A stretch of 35,168 nt of DNA from Caulobacterales bacterium RIFCSPHIGHO2_01_FULL_70_19. Lineage in GTDB: Bacteria > Pseudomonadota > Alphaproteobacteria > Caulobacterales > Caulobacteraceae. Both the position numbers and the translations under genes were made by a program. Below the pieces are notes generated by a model. It did not search any database. It saw nothing but the letters and a program-made list of their open reading frames with translations, and was not told the origin of the DNA. The stretch spans positions 1-35,168 of the forward strand of contig MGLK01000028.1 of assembly GCA_001794825.1 (NCBI GenBank), written 5' to 3'. Shown one piece after another: positions 8,247 to 16,269 of this stretch. The number at the start of each line of letters is the position of its first letter. Position 1 is the stretch's first letter.

Positions 8247-9290
8247 ATGGAGGCCGTCGAACGTCAGAACGATGACGCCCACCGGCGGCGGCTCGCCGAC
8301 GCCGACCGCCGCCTCGCCGCCGATCCTCGCGACCTCGGGGCCCTGATCGCAAAGGGGGATGCGCTCACCGCCCTCGGCGATGCGCGGGCCGGAGCCGGCT
8401 TCTACAGCTGTGCGCTCAGATATGCCGGAGACGGGCGGACCCTGCCGGCCGACCTCGTCGCCGACCTGCGCCGCGCCCAGGACGCCGCGAAGGAGCAGGC
8501 GCGGCGCTTCGAATCCCACCTGACCGACAGCCTCGCCGCCGCCGGCTTCGATCCGGCCCTGTCGAGCGCGCGGTTCAGCCAGTCGCTCGACCTCATGGCG
8601 GGGCGCAAGCGGCTCTACCTGTCGCAGCCGCTCTTCTACCTCTTCCCGGGCCTGCCCCAGATCCAGTTCCAGCCGCGTGAAACCCTGCCCTGGCTCGACG
8701 CCGTGGAGGCCGCCGCCGCCGACATCCGGGCGGAGCTCGAGGCGCTGCTGGCCGAGCCCGGGCTGTTCCGGCCCTATGTCGAGCGCCGGGCCGATCGACC
8801 CAACTCCGACACCGCCGGCATGGTCGAGAACCCCGACTGGAGCGCCCTCTACCTCTGGAAAGACGGGGTGGAGCAGACGGAAGTCGCCCGCCGCTGCCCG
8901 CGGACGCTGGCGGCGCTCGCCGAGGTTCCGCTGTGCCGGGTTCCGGGGCGCACCCCGTCGATCCTCTTCTCCCGGCTCAGGCCCGGCGCGCGCATCCCGC
9001 CGCACCACGGACTGATCAATACGCGCCTGATCTGCCATCTGCCGCTGATCGTGCCGCCGGGGAACCGCTTCCGCGTCGGCAACGAGATTCGCGAGTGGAA
9101 GGAGGGCGTGGCCTGGGCCTTCGACGACACGGTGGAGCACGAGGCGCGCAACGACAGCGCGGCGGATCGCACCATTCTGATCTTCGACGCCTGGAAGCCC
9201 GAGCTCACCGGCGAGGAGCGCGAGCTGGTCTCCGCCATGTTCGAGGCCATCGACGCCTACGGCGCCGGCGGGACGGCCTGGGGAGTGTAG
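8247..9290 (+). CDS. Aspartyl/asparaginyl beta-hydroxylase family protein
   Basis: A 347-residue Fe(II)/2-oxoglutarate dioxygenase. The C-terminal AspH domain (about residues 150-320) shows both iron ligands, His253 in HHGLINTRLICHL and His298 in DDTVEHEARN. It also shows the 2-oxoglutarate-binding Arg308 in DRTILIFDAW, aligned here by eye to the human enzyme. Residues 1-95 are helical and TPR-like (ADPRDLGALIAKGDALTALG), as in other bacterial members. Human AspH hydroxylates EGF-like domains; bacterial substrates are mostly unknown. No signal peptide, so probably cytoplasmic. TTGACGA lies in the 39-base gap upstream but no -10 partner was found. Confidence 0.9.
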   Translation: MEAVERQNDDAHRRRLADADRRLAADPRDLGALIAKGDALTALGDARAGAGFYSCALRYAGDGRTLPADLVADLRRAQDAAKEQARRFESHLTDSLAAAGFDPALSSARFSQSLDLMAGRKRLYLSQPLFYLFPGLPQIQFQPRETLPWLDAVEAAAADIRAELEALLAEPGLFRPYVERRADRPNSDTAGMVENPDWSALYLWKDGVEQTEVARRCPRTLAALAEVPLCRVPGRTPSILFSRLRPGARIPPHHGLINTRLICHLPLIVPPGNRFRVGNEIREWKEGVAWAFDDTVEHEARNDSAADRTILIFDAWKPELTGEERELVSAMFEAIDAYGAGGTAWGV

Positions 9291-9304
9291 GGGCGAGGCA
9301 GCCG

Positions 9305-9967
9305 TCAGGCGGCGGCGAAGACGCTCTGGAACAGCACCGCGCCGTCGGCCGAGCCCAGCTCCGCCTCGAAAGCCCGGTCCGGGTGGGGCATCATGCCCAG
9401 AACATTGCCGCGGGCGTTCTGGATGCCGGCGATGTCGGCGATCGAGCCGTTGGGATTGTCGACGTAGCGGAACACCACCTGACCCTCGCCCTCGAGCCGC
9501 TTCAGGGTCTCGGCGTCGCAGAAGTAGTTCCCGTCTCCATTGCCCTGGGTCATCACGACCTCGCGCTGGCCCTGATAACCGGAGGTGAAGCGGGTCTGGC
9601 CGTTGGCCACCTCGAGAGTGACGGGCTTGCAGACGTATTTCAGCCCGGCGTTGCGCAGCAGGGCGCCCGGCAGCATCCCCGCCTCGCACAGGATCTGGAA
9701 GCCGTTGCAGATGCCGACCACGGCCACGCCGTCGTCGGCGGCCTTCTTCACCGCCTGCATCACCGGCGACAGGGCCGCCATGGCCCCGCAGCGCAGGTAG
9801 TCGCCGTACGAGAAGCCGCCGGGCAGGACGATCAGGTCCAGCCCCTTGGGCAGTTCGGTCTCCTGGTGCCAGACCATCCGGACTGGCTCGCCGGTCGAGC
9901 GTTCGATGGCGACCTTGCAGTCGCGGTCGCAGTTGGACCCGGGGAAGACGATGACGGCGGCGCTCAT
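9305..9967 (-). CDS. purQ: Phosphoribosylformylglycinamidine synthase subunit PurQ
   Basis: The class I glutamine amidotransferase subunit of FGAM synthase. It hydrolyses glutamine and passes ammonia to PurL. At 220 residues it is of normal length. The nucleophile elbow is Cys87 in [10 protein letters not shown], and the His of the triad is His195 in MMPHPDRAF. Note HPDR rather than the HPER of many PurQ proteins, so the third triad residue would be Asp197. The N-terminal [15 protein letters not shown] and [16 protein letters not shown] are typical. It stands alone, not next to purS or purL, but shares its promoter geometry with purL. Confidence 0.97.
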   Translation of the reverse strand: MSAAVIVFPGSNCDRDCKVAIERSTGEPVRMVWHQETELPKGLDLIVLPGGFSYGDYLRCGAMAALSPVMQAVKKAADDGVAVVGICNGFQILCEAGMLPGALLRNAGLKYVCKPVTLEVANGQTRFTSGYQGQREVVMTQGNGDGNYFCDAETLKRLEGEGQVVFRYVDNPNGSIADIAGIQNARGNVLGMMPHPDRAFEAELGSADGAVLFQSVFAAA

Positions 9968-10004
9968 GGCGCGGCCCTTTAGCAGCGTTCGGCGGCGATG
10001 TCAG
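9968..10004 (-). promoter_or_regulatory. Predicted leaderless promoter of purQ
   Basis: Read on the minus strand: CTGACA (10004-9999), a 15-base spacer, then GCTAAAGG (9983-9976), 16 bases from the start of the -10 to the ATG. Box content and every distance match the purL upstream region. A leaderless or nearly leaderless transcript is predicted. Confidence 0.5.
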
Positions 10005-10057
10005 GGCGCCGCCGTCAGCCGGGCGCGCAACGTTGTTCGCACAGATTCGAAAGAGGC

Positions 10058-10528
10058 TCACCCTTGCCCGCGGTTCTCGTAGGTCGCCGTGATCGACGCC
10101 TTCGCCAGCGTGTGGAAATGCAGGTTGAAGCCGAACACAGCGCCCGAGTTGTCCGGGGTCACGTCCAGCTTCTCCACGTCCACCGCGAACACCGTGAAGA
10201 CGTACCGGTGCGGCCCGTGGCCCGGCGGCGGAGCGGCCCCGCCGAAGCCCGGCTCGCCATAGTCGGTGCGACCCTCGACAGCCCCCGCGGGAACCGGCCC
10301 GCCCGTCGGCAGCTCGGTCACCCCGGCCGGAATGTTGGCCACCGTCCAGTGCCAGAAGCCGGAACCCGTCGGCGCGTCCGGATCATAGCAGGTGACGGCG
10401 AAGCTCCTCGTCCCCTCCGGCGCGCCCGACCACTTCAGGTGCGGGGAGGTGTTTCCCTTCGCCTTGACCTGGGCGTCCGGCAACACGCCGCCGTCGACGA
10501 TGTCGTTGGAGGTGAGGGTGAAGGTCAT
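10058..10528 (-). CDS. YbhB/YbcL family Raf kinase inhibitor-like protein
   Basis: A 156-residue phosphatidylethanolamine-binding-protein fold. Family features are the opening MTFTLTSNDIVDGGVLP, SPHLKWSGAPEGTRSFAVTC, the ligand-site motif CYDPDAPTGSGFWHW and the GPHRYVFTVFAVD strand. Bacterial members are small cytosolic or periplasmic proteins of uncertain function; no signal peptide is seen here. The ATG at 10528 was chosen because AGGAGATC lies just before it. The frame stays open 13 codons further upstream without a binding site. It is on the same strand as purQ but purQ has its own promoter. Confidence 0.9.
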   Translation of the reverse strand: MTFTLTSNDIVDGGVLPDAQVKAKGNTSPHLKWSGAPEGTRSFAVTCYDPDAPTGSGFWHWTVANIPAGVTELPTGGPVPAGAVEGRTDYGEPGFGGAAPPPGHGPHRYVFTVFAVDVEKLDVTPDNSGAVFGFNLHFHTLAKASITATYENRGQG

Positions 10529-10640
10529 GTCGGATCTCCTGCGACTGCCGCTCCAGTGAACGCGCAAAAGGCGGGCAAGCCTAGCCCCGGGTCGGCTGTT
10601 CTTCTAAAGTCCCGATGGCTACGGCGACGGCCAGGGTACA

Positions 10641-11849
10641 GTGACGGTCACGGCCACTGCCACGGAGGCGGAACCGGTGCTCGAGCGCTTGATCAGCCGT
10701 GTGTACAGAACCCGGCCCATCCGGGTGCGGCTTCCGGGCGGCCGTGAGATCGTCAGCGCCGCGCCGGGCGAGCCCGAACTCACCCTCGCGCTGCGCGACC
10801 TGCGGACAGTCGCGCGCATCGCCGCGAACCCCGAGCTGGCGCTGGGCGAGGCCTGGGTCGACGGCGGCCTCGCGGTGGAGGGAGGCGACATCTACGCCTT
10901 CCTCGACCTGACCGCGTCGGAGCTCGTGGGCCGTCCCCGCCGCGGGCCGGGCGCCGGCTGGCGTCTCCGGCGGCTGCTGGAGCAGTCCAACGACCGGCTG
11001 CGCGCCCGGCGCAATGTGCATCACCACTATGATCTGACCGTCGACCTCTACCGGCTCTTCCTCGACGAGGACCTCCAGTACTCCTGCGCCTTCTTCGAAC
11101 ACCCGGGCCAGTCGCTGGACGAGGCCCAGGCGGCCAAGAAGCGCAGGATCGCCCGCAAGCTGCTGCTGCGGCCCGGCGACCGCGTCCTCGATATCGGCTG
11201 CGGCTGGGGCGGGCTCGGCCTCACGCTCGCCGAAGCCGGGGCCCGGGTGACGGGCGTCACCCTGTCGACCGAACAGCACCGCCTCGCCAACGAACGCGCC
11301 GCGGCCCGCGGCCTCGCCGACAGGGCCGGCTTCCGGCTGCAGGATTATCGCGATCTGGACGAGCGGTTCGACCGGATCGTCTCGGTCGGCATGTTCGAAC
11401 ACGTCGGCGTGCCCAACTACCAGGCCTATTTCGACACGGTGGCCCGCCTGCTCGAGGACGACGGCGTCGCGCTGATCCATTCCATCGGCCGCAAGGACGG
11501 CCCCAGCCGGACCCAGCCGTGGATCCGGAAATACATCTTCCCGGGCGGCTACATCCCCGCCCTCTCGGAGGTCCTGCCGGCCATCGAACGCTCCGGGCTC
11601 TGGGTCACGGACGTCGAGATCCTGCGTCTCCACTACGCCGACACGCTGAGGGCGTGGCGGGAACGCTTCCTCGCCCGCCGCGCCGAGGCTGCGGCCCTCT
11701 ACGACGAGCGCTTCTGCCGCCTGTGGGAATTCTACCTGGCGTCCAGCGAGGTCGCCTTCCGCCGCCTCGGCCACATGGTGTTCCAGATCCAGCTGGCGAA
11801 ACGGCCGACCGCGGCGCCGCTGACGCGCGACTATCTCTGCGGCGACTGA
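10641..11849 (+). CDS. cfa: Cyclopropane-fatty-acyl-phospholipid synthase
   Basis: An S-adenosylmethionine-dependent enzyme that methylenates double bonds of membrane phospholipid acyl chains, typically in stationary phase or stress. The protein is 402 residues. An N-terminal SCP2-like lipid-binding part (about 20-95) is followed by the HHHYDLTVDLYRLFLDED motif and the SAM loop VLDIGCGWGG (182-191). It continues with VSVGMFEHVG and the C-terminal FPGGYIPALSE and YADTLRAWRERF. The start codon is GTG, giving MTVTATATEAEPVLERL; an AGGG lies about 5 bases upstream. It is divergent from the YbhB gene, and its stop lies 6 bases from that of a small convergent membrane protein. Confidence 0.93.
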   Translation: MTVTATATEAEPVLERLISRVYRTRPIRVRLPGGREIVSAAPGEPELTLALRDLRTVARIAANPELALGEAWVDGGLAVEGGDIYAFLDLTASELVGRPRRGPGAGWRLRRLLEQSNDRLRARRNVHHHYDLTVDLYRLFLDEDLQYSCAFFEHPGQSLDEAQAAKKRRIARKLLLRPGDRVLDIGCGWGGLGLTLAEAGARVTGVTLSTEQHRLANERAAARGLADRAGFRLQDYRDLDERFDRIVSVGMFEHVGVPNYQAYFDTVARLLEDDGVALIHSIGRKDGPSRTQPWIRKYIFPGGYIPALSEVLPAIERSGLWVTDVEILRLHYADTLRAWRERFLARRAEAAALYDERFCRLWEFYLASSEVAFRRLGHMVFQIQLAKRPTAAPLTRDYLCGD

Positions 11850-11855
11850 CGCGGA

Positions 11856-11987
11856 TCAGTGCGCCGCGCCCACCGCCTCCGTCGTGAACGCCCGATCATC
11901 CATCAACCCGCCGGCGAGCGCCGCGGCGAACACCACGCAGGCGCCGGCGACGAACAGGATCACGGTCAGCCGGACCAGCCGCCGCAA
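11856..11987 (-). CDS. Small single-pass membrane protein (43 aa)
   Basis: A short ORF directly after purS. It starts at a TTG one base beyond the purS stop and would encode 43 residues. A basic start (RRLVRL) leads into one hydrophobic helix (TVILFVAGACVVFAAALAGG) and a short polar tail. GAGGTGG within the purS end lies 8-9 bases before the TTG and can serve as binding site. No other start exists in this frame before an in-frame stop upstream. No family is recognised. Support comes from position, the ribosome binding site and a plausible membrane protein sequence. Confidence 0.5.
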   Translation of the reverse strand: MRRLVRLTVILFVAGACVVFAAALAGGLMDDRAFTTEAVGAAH

Positions 11988-11988
11988 G

Positions 11989-12222
11989 TCACGCCACCTC
12001 GATCCGGTAGCTCTCGATCACCGTGTTGGCGAGGAGGGTGTCGCACATCTTCTTCGCCTCGCCGGCGGGGTCCTCTCCGTCGAACTCGAACTCGATCAGC
12101 TTGCCGACCCGCACGTCCCTGACGCCGGTCCAGCCGAGGCCGTTCAGGGCGCCCTCGACGGCCTTGCCCTGCACGTCCAGCACGCCGGGCTTCAGGAACA
12201 CGTGCACCTTCACCTTGGCCAT
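11989..12222 (-). CDS. purS: Phosphoribosylformylglycinamidine synthase subunit PurS
   Basis: The small 77-residue subunit that bridges PurQ and PurL in FGAM synthase and helps pass ammonia. The sequence is typical: KVKVHVFLKPGVLDVQGKAV, a central VRVGKLIEFEF and a C-terminal CDTLLANTVIESYRIE. The ATG at 12222 overlaps the purC stop by one base (TGATG), so purC and purS are translationally coupled. The longer frame upstream is a shadow of purC. Its partner subunits are encoded at 9305-9967 (PurQ) and 4308-6524 (PurL). Confidence 0.95.
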   Translation of the reverse strand: MAKVKVHVFLKPGVLDVQGKAVEGALNGLGWTGVRDVRVGKLIEFEFDGEDPAGEAKKMCDTLLANTVIESYRIEVA

Positions 12223-12980
12223 CAGTGCAGTCCTCCCTGGATCACGGTCGGCATCCCCTTCATGATTCCGAGACGGCGCGCCACCTCGGTGTAGCTCTCG
12301 ATGACATTGCCCAGATCGCGGCGGAAGCGGTCCTTGTCCAGCTTCTCGCCGGTGGCCGTGTCCCACAGGCGGCAGCTGTCCGGGCTGATCTCATCGGCGA
12401 GGATGACGCGGCTGAAGTCGTTTTCCCAGATGCGTCCGAACTCGATCTTGAAGTCGACCAGGGTGATGCCGACGCCGGCGAACAGGCCGGACAGATAGTC
12501 GTTCACCCGCACCGTCATGGCCAGGATGTCGTCCAGCTCCTGGGTGCTCGCCCAGTTGAAGGCCGTGATGTGCTCCTCGGTGACCATCGGGTCGTTGAGC
12601 TCGTCCTTCTTGTAGTAGAATTCGATGATCGAGCGGGGCAGGGGCGTGCCCTCGTCGATGCCCAGCCGCTGGCTCATCGAGCCGGCCACGATGTTGCGGC
12701 ACACCACTTCCAGCGGGATGATCTCGCATTCGCGGATCAACTGCTCGCGCAGGTTCAGACGCTTGATGAAGTGGTTGGTCACGCCGATGCCGTTCAGGCG
12801 CGACATGATGAATTCGCTGATCTGGTTATTGATGACGCCCTTGCCCTCCAGCGTCGCCCGCTTCTGGGCGTTGAAGGCGGTGGCGTCGTCCTTGAAATAC
12901 TGGATCAGCGTGCCGGGCTCGGGTCCCTCGTACAGGATCTTGGCCTTGCCCTCGTAGAGCTTCTTGCGCTTGACGTTCAT
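12222..12980 (-). CDS. purC: SAICAR synthase PurC
   Basis: Phosphoribosylaminoimidazole-succinocarboxamide synthase joins CAIR and aspartate with ATP. The 252-residue length is usual. Signature segments are [13 protein letters not shown], the ATP-site [25 protein letters not shown] and the PurC signature [10 protein letters not shown]. It ends in the conserved [10 protein letters not shown]. The ATG at 12980 gives [11 protein letters not shown]; the frame continues upstream as a shadow in the leader. It heads the purC-purS unit (and perhaps the 43-residue membrane protein). The leader is about 100 bases if the promoter assigned at 13088-13115 is right. Confidence 0.97.
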   Translation of the reverse strand: MNVKRKKLYEGKAKILYEGPEPGTLIQYFKDDATAFNAQKRATLEGKGVINNQISEFIMSRLNGIGVTNHFIKRLNLREQLIRECEIIPLEVVCRNIVAGSMSQRLGIDEGTPLPRSIIEFYYKKDELNDPMVTEEHITAFNWASTQELDDILAMTVRVNDYLSGLFAGVGITLVDFKIEFGRIWENDFSRVILADEISPDSCRLWDTATGEKLDKDRFRRDLGNVIESYTEVARRLGIMKGMPTVIQGGLH

Positions 12981-13087
12981 GTGTCCGGTCCGGGCGGGGC
13001 CGCGCCGGAAACGAAAAACGCGCGGCCGGAACGGGGTCCGGGCGGCGCGATCCTGAATCGGCGGGCGGGAGAATTCGGTCGCGCCTC

Positions 13088-13115
13088 CCTTAGCGGAACC
13101 CGGTTGCGGACACAA
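13088..13115 (-). promoter_or_regulatory. Candidate promoter of purC
   Basis: On the minus strand: TTGTGT (13115-13110), 15-base spacer, GCTAAGGG (13094-13087). The -10 resembles those of purL and purQ and the spacer is the same, but here the start codon is about 105 bases downstream, so there is a real 5' leader. The -35 is imperfect. Confidence 0.35.
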
Positions 13116-13172
13116 ACCGCAGGCCGCCCGGGCGGGCCCGGGGACAGAGCGCCGCAACCCTCATGGTTCCGA

Positions 13173-13200
13173 TTGCGTTCGGGGCACGGGGGGCTATAGA
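13173..13200 (+). promoter_or_regulatory. Candidate promoter of the DUF1476 gene
   Basis: TTGCGTT (13173-13179), 13-base spacer, GCTATAGA (13193-13200). It fits the Caulobacter housekeeping pattern TTGACGS-N10-14-GCTANAWC with a weak -35 and a good -10. It lies about 52 bases before the ATG at 13252 in the 271-base divergent gap with purC; nothing else was recognised in that gap. Confidence 0.45.
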
Positions 13201-13251
13201 GCACCCCGATGCGGCCACGATTCCGGCCGTCCTTCGGAGCCTGCGGACCCC

Positions 13252-13575
13252 ATGACCACCTTCGACGATCGGGAAAAGGGCTTCGAGTCCAAGTACGCCC
13301 TCGATCAGGAACAGGAATTCAAGGCGGTCGCCCGGCGCAACAAGCTGCTGGGCCTGTGGGCCGCGCAGAAGATGGGCCTGTCGGCGGAAAGCGCCGAGCA
13401 ATACGCCTCGGCCGTCGTTCGCGCCGACTTCGAGCAGCCGGGCGAGGAAGATGTCTACCGCAAGATCGCCCAGGACCTGGAGGGCGCCGGCCTGACCGTC
13501 TCGGAAGGAGAGATCCGCCGCAAGATGGACGAGCTGTCCTCGGTCGCCCGCGAACAGATCCGCGCCGGCGAATAG
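13252..13575 (+). CDS. DUF1476 protein, F1-ATPase zeta-subunit type
   Basis: A 107-residue all-helical protein of family PF07345 (DUF1476). The opening TTFDDREKGFESKYALDQE and the body FKAVARRNKLLGLWAAQKMGL are characteristic. The founding member is the zeta subunit of Paracoccus denitrificans F1Fo-ATPase, which inhibits ATP hydrolysis. The N-terminal 14-20 residues form the inhibitory region there. How strongly the caulobacterial protein inhibits is not visible from sequence. Its place between purB and purC is common in alphaproteobacteria. It has its own promoter, and a strong hairpin terminator follows the stop. Confidence 0.92.
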   Translation: MTTFDDREKGFESKYALDQEQEFKAVARRNKLLGLWAAQKMGLSAESAEQYASAVVRADFEQPGEEDVYRKIAQDLEGAGLTVSEGEIRRKMDELSSVAREQIRAGE

Positions 13576-13602
13576 GCCGCGCCGCTCCGGGCCTGAACGG
13601 CA

Positions 13603-13630
13603 GAAAGGCCGCCCTTCCGGGCGGCCTTTC
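13603..13630. terminator. Hairpin terminator between convergent genes
   Basis: GAAAGGCCGCCC (13603-13614), loop TTCC, GGGCGGCCTTTC (13619-13630): a perfect 12-bp stem between the DUF1476 stop and the convergent fasciclin gene. The stem ends in TTTC on either strand, so it can act in both directions. Confidence 0.8.
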
Positions 13631-13655
13631 GCATTTCACCGCCATGACTCGCGGA

Positions 13656-14252
13656 TCAGTTCGGCATCACCACCGTGTCGATGGCGTGGATCACGCCGTT
13701 CGTCGCCGCCACGTCAGTCTGAACGACCGTGGCCGTGCCGCCGGTCTCGTCGGTCAGGGTGACCGAGCCGTCGGCGCCGGCGCGCGCGGTCAGAACGCCG
13801 CCCTCGACCGTGGTCAGGCGGGCGCTGCCGCCGCCTTCCTGGATCTGCCGGGTCAGGGTCGCCGCATCCACCCGGCCGGCCACGACGTGATAGGTCAGGA
13901 TCTTGGTCAGGTCGGCCTTGCCGGCCGGAGCCAGCAGCGCGTCGCGAGTGGCGGCCGGCACCTTGCCGAAGGCGTCGTCGGTGGGGGCGAAGACGGTGAA
14001 CGGTCCGGCGCCGTTGAGGGTGTCGACCAGGCCCGCGGCCTGCACCGCGGCCACCAGGGTCGAGAAGCTGCCGGCGCCCTGGGCCACGGCCACGATCGTC
14101 CCCGACGCGGCGGGATCGGCGGCGGCGGCGGTCTCGGCCGGAGGGGCGTCTTCCGCCGGGACCGGGGTTTCGGCGGCGTTGCTGCAGGCGGCGATCAGCA
14201 GGGTCGAGGTCAGCGCGGCGATGGCGACGGCGCCGTGACGGGGGGTCTTCAT
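13656..14252 (-). CDS. Fasciclin (FAS1) domain lipoprotein
   Basis: This 198-residue envelope protein has a lipoprotein signal ending in LIAAC (lipidated Cys23), an Ala/Pro-rich linker and one FAS1 domain over about residues 50-198. FAS1 hallmarks are [17 protein letters not shown], the H1 motif [13 protein letters not shown], the central [11 protein letters not shown] and the terminal H2 motif [16 protein letters not shown]1 proteins are extracellular or periplasmic adhesion or surface domains; a specific role is unknown. The ATG at 14252 was chosen because it starts the signal and follows GGAAAG. A second FAS1 gene lies at 24454-25455. GTAACC occurs 46 bases upstream, but I found no matching -10 for an ECF sigma factor. 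Confidence 0.92.
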   Translation of the reverse strand: MKTPRHGAVAIAALTSTLLIAACSNAAETPVPAEDAPPAETAAAADPAASGTIVAVAQGAGSFSTLVAAVQAAGLVDTLNGAGPFTVFAPTDDAFGKVPAATRDALLAPAGKADLTKILTYHVVAGRVDAATLTRQIQEGGGSARLTTVEGGVLTARAGADGSVTLTDETGGTATVVQTDVAATNGVIHAIDTVVMPN

Positions 14253-14335
14253 GGAGCTTTCCTTCCTGAGACGACGCCGGGGGTCGGCGCCTGTCAGGGT
14301 TACGCCCCCCCGCCGCCGCCGGATGGCCGCCTGCG

Positions 14336-14839
14336 TCAGGACGCCGCGTCGTCGCGCAGCCAGTCGGCCAGGCCGGCCCAGAGGCGGGCCTTCGCCGACA
14401 GCGGCAGGGTGTAGGCCGGACTGGACGACGGAAGATCGACCAGCGCCAGGCCTGCGGCGCCGGCCATCGACCGGCGTCCGATCCGCGCCGCCGTGCCGCC
14501 GTTGAAGGCCACCGCCCGCAGGCGCGGCAGGTCTGCGATCAGGCGGCGCAGGTCGGCCGCCTCGGCCTCGCGGATCGCCCCGTCGAGGCTCCCCGGCCGG
14601 CGGGCCCGGGCGATCACGTCCCACAGCCCGACGCCCGCGCCGCGCAGCACGGCCAGCCGCTCGTCGTAGGGCAGTCCGGCGAGATCCCGGCCGACGACCG
14701 GCCCCAGCAGGCGCCAGAAGCCATTCTGCGGATGGCCGTAGTACTGGCCGGCCTTCAGGGAGGCGTCGCCCGGCAGGCTGCCGAGGATCAGCAGCCGCGT
14801 GTCCGCGTCGACGACCGGCGCGAACGCAGCCTTGAACAT
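14336..14839 (-). CDS. Hypoxanthine-DNA glycosylase (UDG family 6)
   Basis: A 167-residue base-excision repair enzyme of the uracil-DNA glycosylase superfamily, of the type that removes deaminated adenine (hypoxanthine) from DNA. The family motif lies at residues 20-43: [12 protein letters not shown], then [11 protein letters not shown]. The C-terminal [13 protein letters not shown] holds the second active-site motif. The ATG follows directly after the purB stop (TGA-ATG with no gap), so it is translationally coupled to purB. A link between removing deaminated purines from DNA and purine synthesis is tempting but is only inference from operon position. Confidence 0.88.
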   Translation of the reverse strand: MFKAAFAPVVDADTRLLILGSLPGDASLKAGQYYGHPQNGFWRLLGPVVGRDLAGLPYDERLAVLRGAGVGLWDVIARARRPGSLDGAIREAEAADLRRLIADLPRLRAVAFNGGTAARIGRRSMAGAAGLALVDLPSSSPAYTLPLSAKARLWAGLADWLRDDAAS

Positions 14840-16138
14840 TCAGTCCCCGAACACCCGCGCGAACACCGTGTCCACGTGCTTGGTGTGGTACCGGAGGTCG
14901 AACAGGGCCTCGAGGTCCGCGTCTGGCAGGGTCACCCGCTCGTCCGCCTTCAGGAAGTCGAGGAACCGCCCCTCGCCGCGCCACACCCTCATGGCGTTCT
15001 CCTGTACGGCCGCGTAGGCGTCCTCGCGCGACATCCCCGCCTGGGTCAGCGCCAGCATCACCCGCTGCGAGAACACCAGGCCACCGAGGCGGTCGAGGTT
15101 CTTCTGCATGTTCTCGGGATAGACGTTCAGCCGTTCGATCACCCCGGCCAGCCGGTGCAGGGCGAAGTCGAGGTGGATCGAGGCGTCCGGGCCGATGCCG
15201 CGCTCCACCGAGGAGTGGCTGATGTCACGCTCGTGCCAGAGGGCGACGTTCTCCATCGCCGGGACCACCGCCGAGCGCACCAGCCGCGCCAGACCGGTCA
15301 GGTTCTCGGTCAGGATCGGATTGCGCTTGTGCGGCATGGCCGACGAGCCCTTCTGGCCTTTGTCGAAGAACTCCTCGGCCTCCAGCACCTCGGTGCGCTG
15401 CAGGTGCCGGATCTCGGTGGCCAGCCGCTCGATCGACGACGCCACCACCCCCAGCGCCGCGAACCACGCCGCATGGCGGTCGCGCGGGATCACCTGGGTC
15501 GACACCGGCTCGACCTGCAGGCCCATCTTCTCCGCCACATAGGCCTCGACCGCCGGATCGACGTTGGCGAAGGTGCCCACCGCCCCCGAAATAGCGCAGG
15601 TGGCGATTTCCTCGCGCGCCGCGACCAGTCGGCGCCGCGCCCTCTGGAACTCGGCGTGATAGCCGGCCAGCTTCAGGCCGAAGGTCACAGGCTCGGCGTG
15701 GATGCCGTGCGAACGGCCGACGCAGACGGTGTCCTTGTGCTCCTTCGCCCGCGTCTCCAGCGCCGCCAACACCCGGTCCACGCCGGCCAGCAGCAGGTCC
15801 GTTGAGCGCGCCAGCTGCACCGCGAAGCAGGTGTCGAGCACGTCGGAGCTGGTCATGCCCTGGTGCAGGAACCGCGCCTCGTCGCCGACGATCTCGGCGA
15901 CATGGGTCAGGAAGGCGATGACGTCGTGCTTCGTGGTGCGCTCGATCTCGTCGATGCGGTCGGCGTCGAAGGTCGCGTCCTTGCCCTTGGCCCAGATGGC
16001 CTCGGCGGCCTCGACCGGAATCACGCCCAGCTCGGCCATCTTCGTGGCCGCATGGGCCTCGATCTCGAACCAGATCCGATACTTGGTCTCCTGCGACCAG
16101 ATGGCGACGGCGTCGGGGCGGGAATAGCGGGTGATCAT
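14840..16138 (-). CDS. purB: Adenylosuccinate lyase PurB
   Basis: A 432-residue lyase acting twice in purine synthesis: SAICAR to AICAR plus fumarate, and adenylosuccinate to AMP plus fumarate. The fumarase/aspartase signature [11 protein letters not shown] is at residues 264-274. TSSD at 96-99 and [14 protein letters not shown] near 141-154 hold further active-site residues. The start gives the typical [15 protein letters not shown]. It leads a two-gene unit with the hypoxanthine-DNA glycosylase. A TTGACT lies at the same distance from the ATG as the -35 boxes of purL and purQ. Confidence 0.97.
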   Translation of the reverse strand: MITRYSRPDAVAIWSQETKYRIWFEIEAHAATKMAELGVIPVEAAEAIWAKGKDATFDADRIDEIERTTKHDVIAFLTHVAEIVGDEARFLHQGMTSSDVLDTCFAVQLARSTDLLLAGVDRVLAALETRAKEHKDTVCVGRSHGIHAEPVTFGLKLAGYHAEFQRARRRLVAAREEIATCAISGAVGTFANVDPAVEAYVAEKMGLQVEPVSTQVIPRDRHAAWFAALGVVASSIERLATEIRHLQRTEVLEAEEFFDKGQKGSSAMPHKRNPILTENLTGLARLVRSAVVPAMENVALWHERDISHSSVERGIGPDASIHLDFALHRLAGVIERLNVYPENMQKNLDRLGGLVFSQRVMLALTQAGMSREDAYAAVQENAMRVWRGEGRFLDFLKADERVTLPDADLEALFDLRYHTKHVDTVFARVFGD

Positions 16139-16175
16139 GGGCGCGGGGTGTCGGTCCCGGGCCCCCGCGAGTCAA
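16139..16175 (-). promoter_or_regulatory. Possible purB promoter (-35 only)
   Basis: On the minus strand TTGACT (16175-16170) begins 37 bases before the ATG, exactly as CTGACA does at purL and purQ (6 + 15 + 16 bases). The expected -10 position reads CCGACACC, which does not match. It is recorded for its geometry; the assignment is weak. Confidence 0.25.
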
Positions 16176-16269
16176 GCGTCGCTTGTGGCGGGGCGCGCCG
16201 AACTCGGGCTCGCCGGCATGGTCCCCGGCCGGGTCGCGGCGTATTCAGGACGGGCGAACGGAGGGACTC

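Noticed and set aside
14278..14303. GTAACC upstream of the fasciclin lipoprotein as an ECF sigma-factor promoter
   Set aside because: No fitting -10 at 16 or 17 bases; CGTC occurs only at 21 bases.
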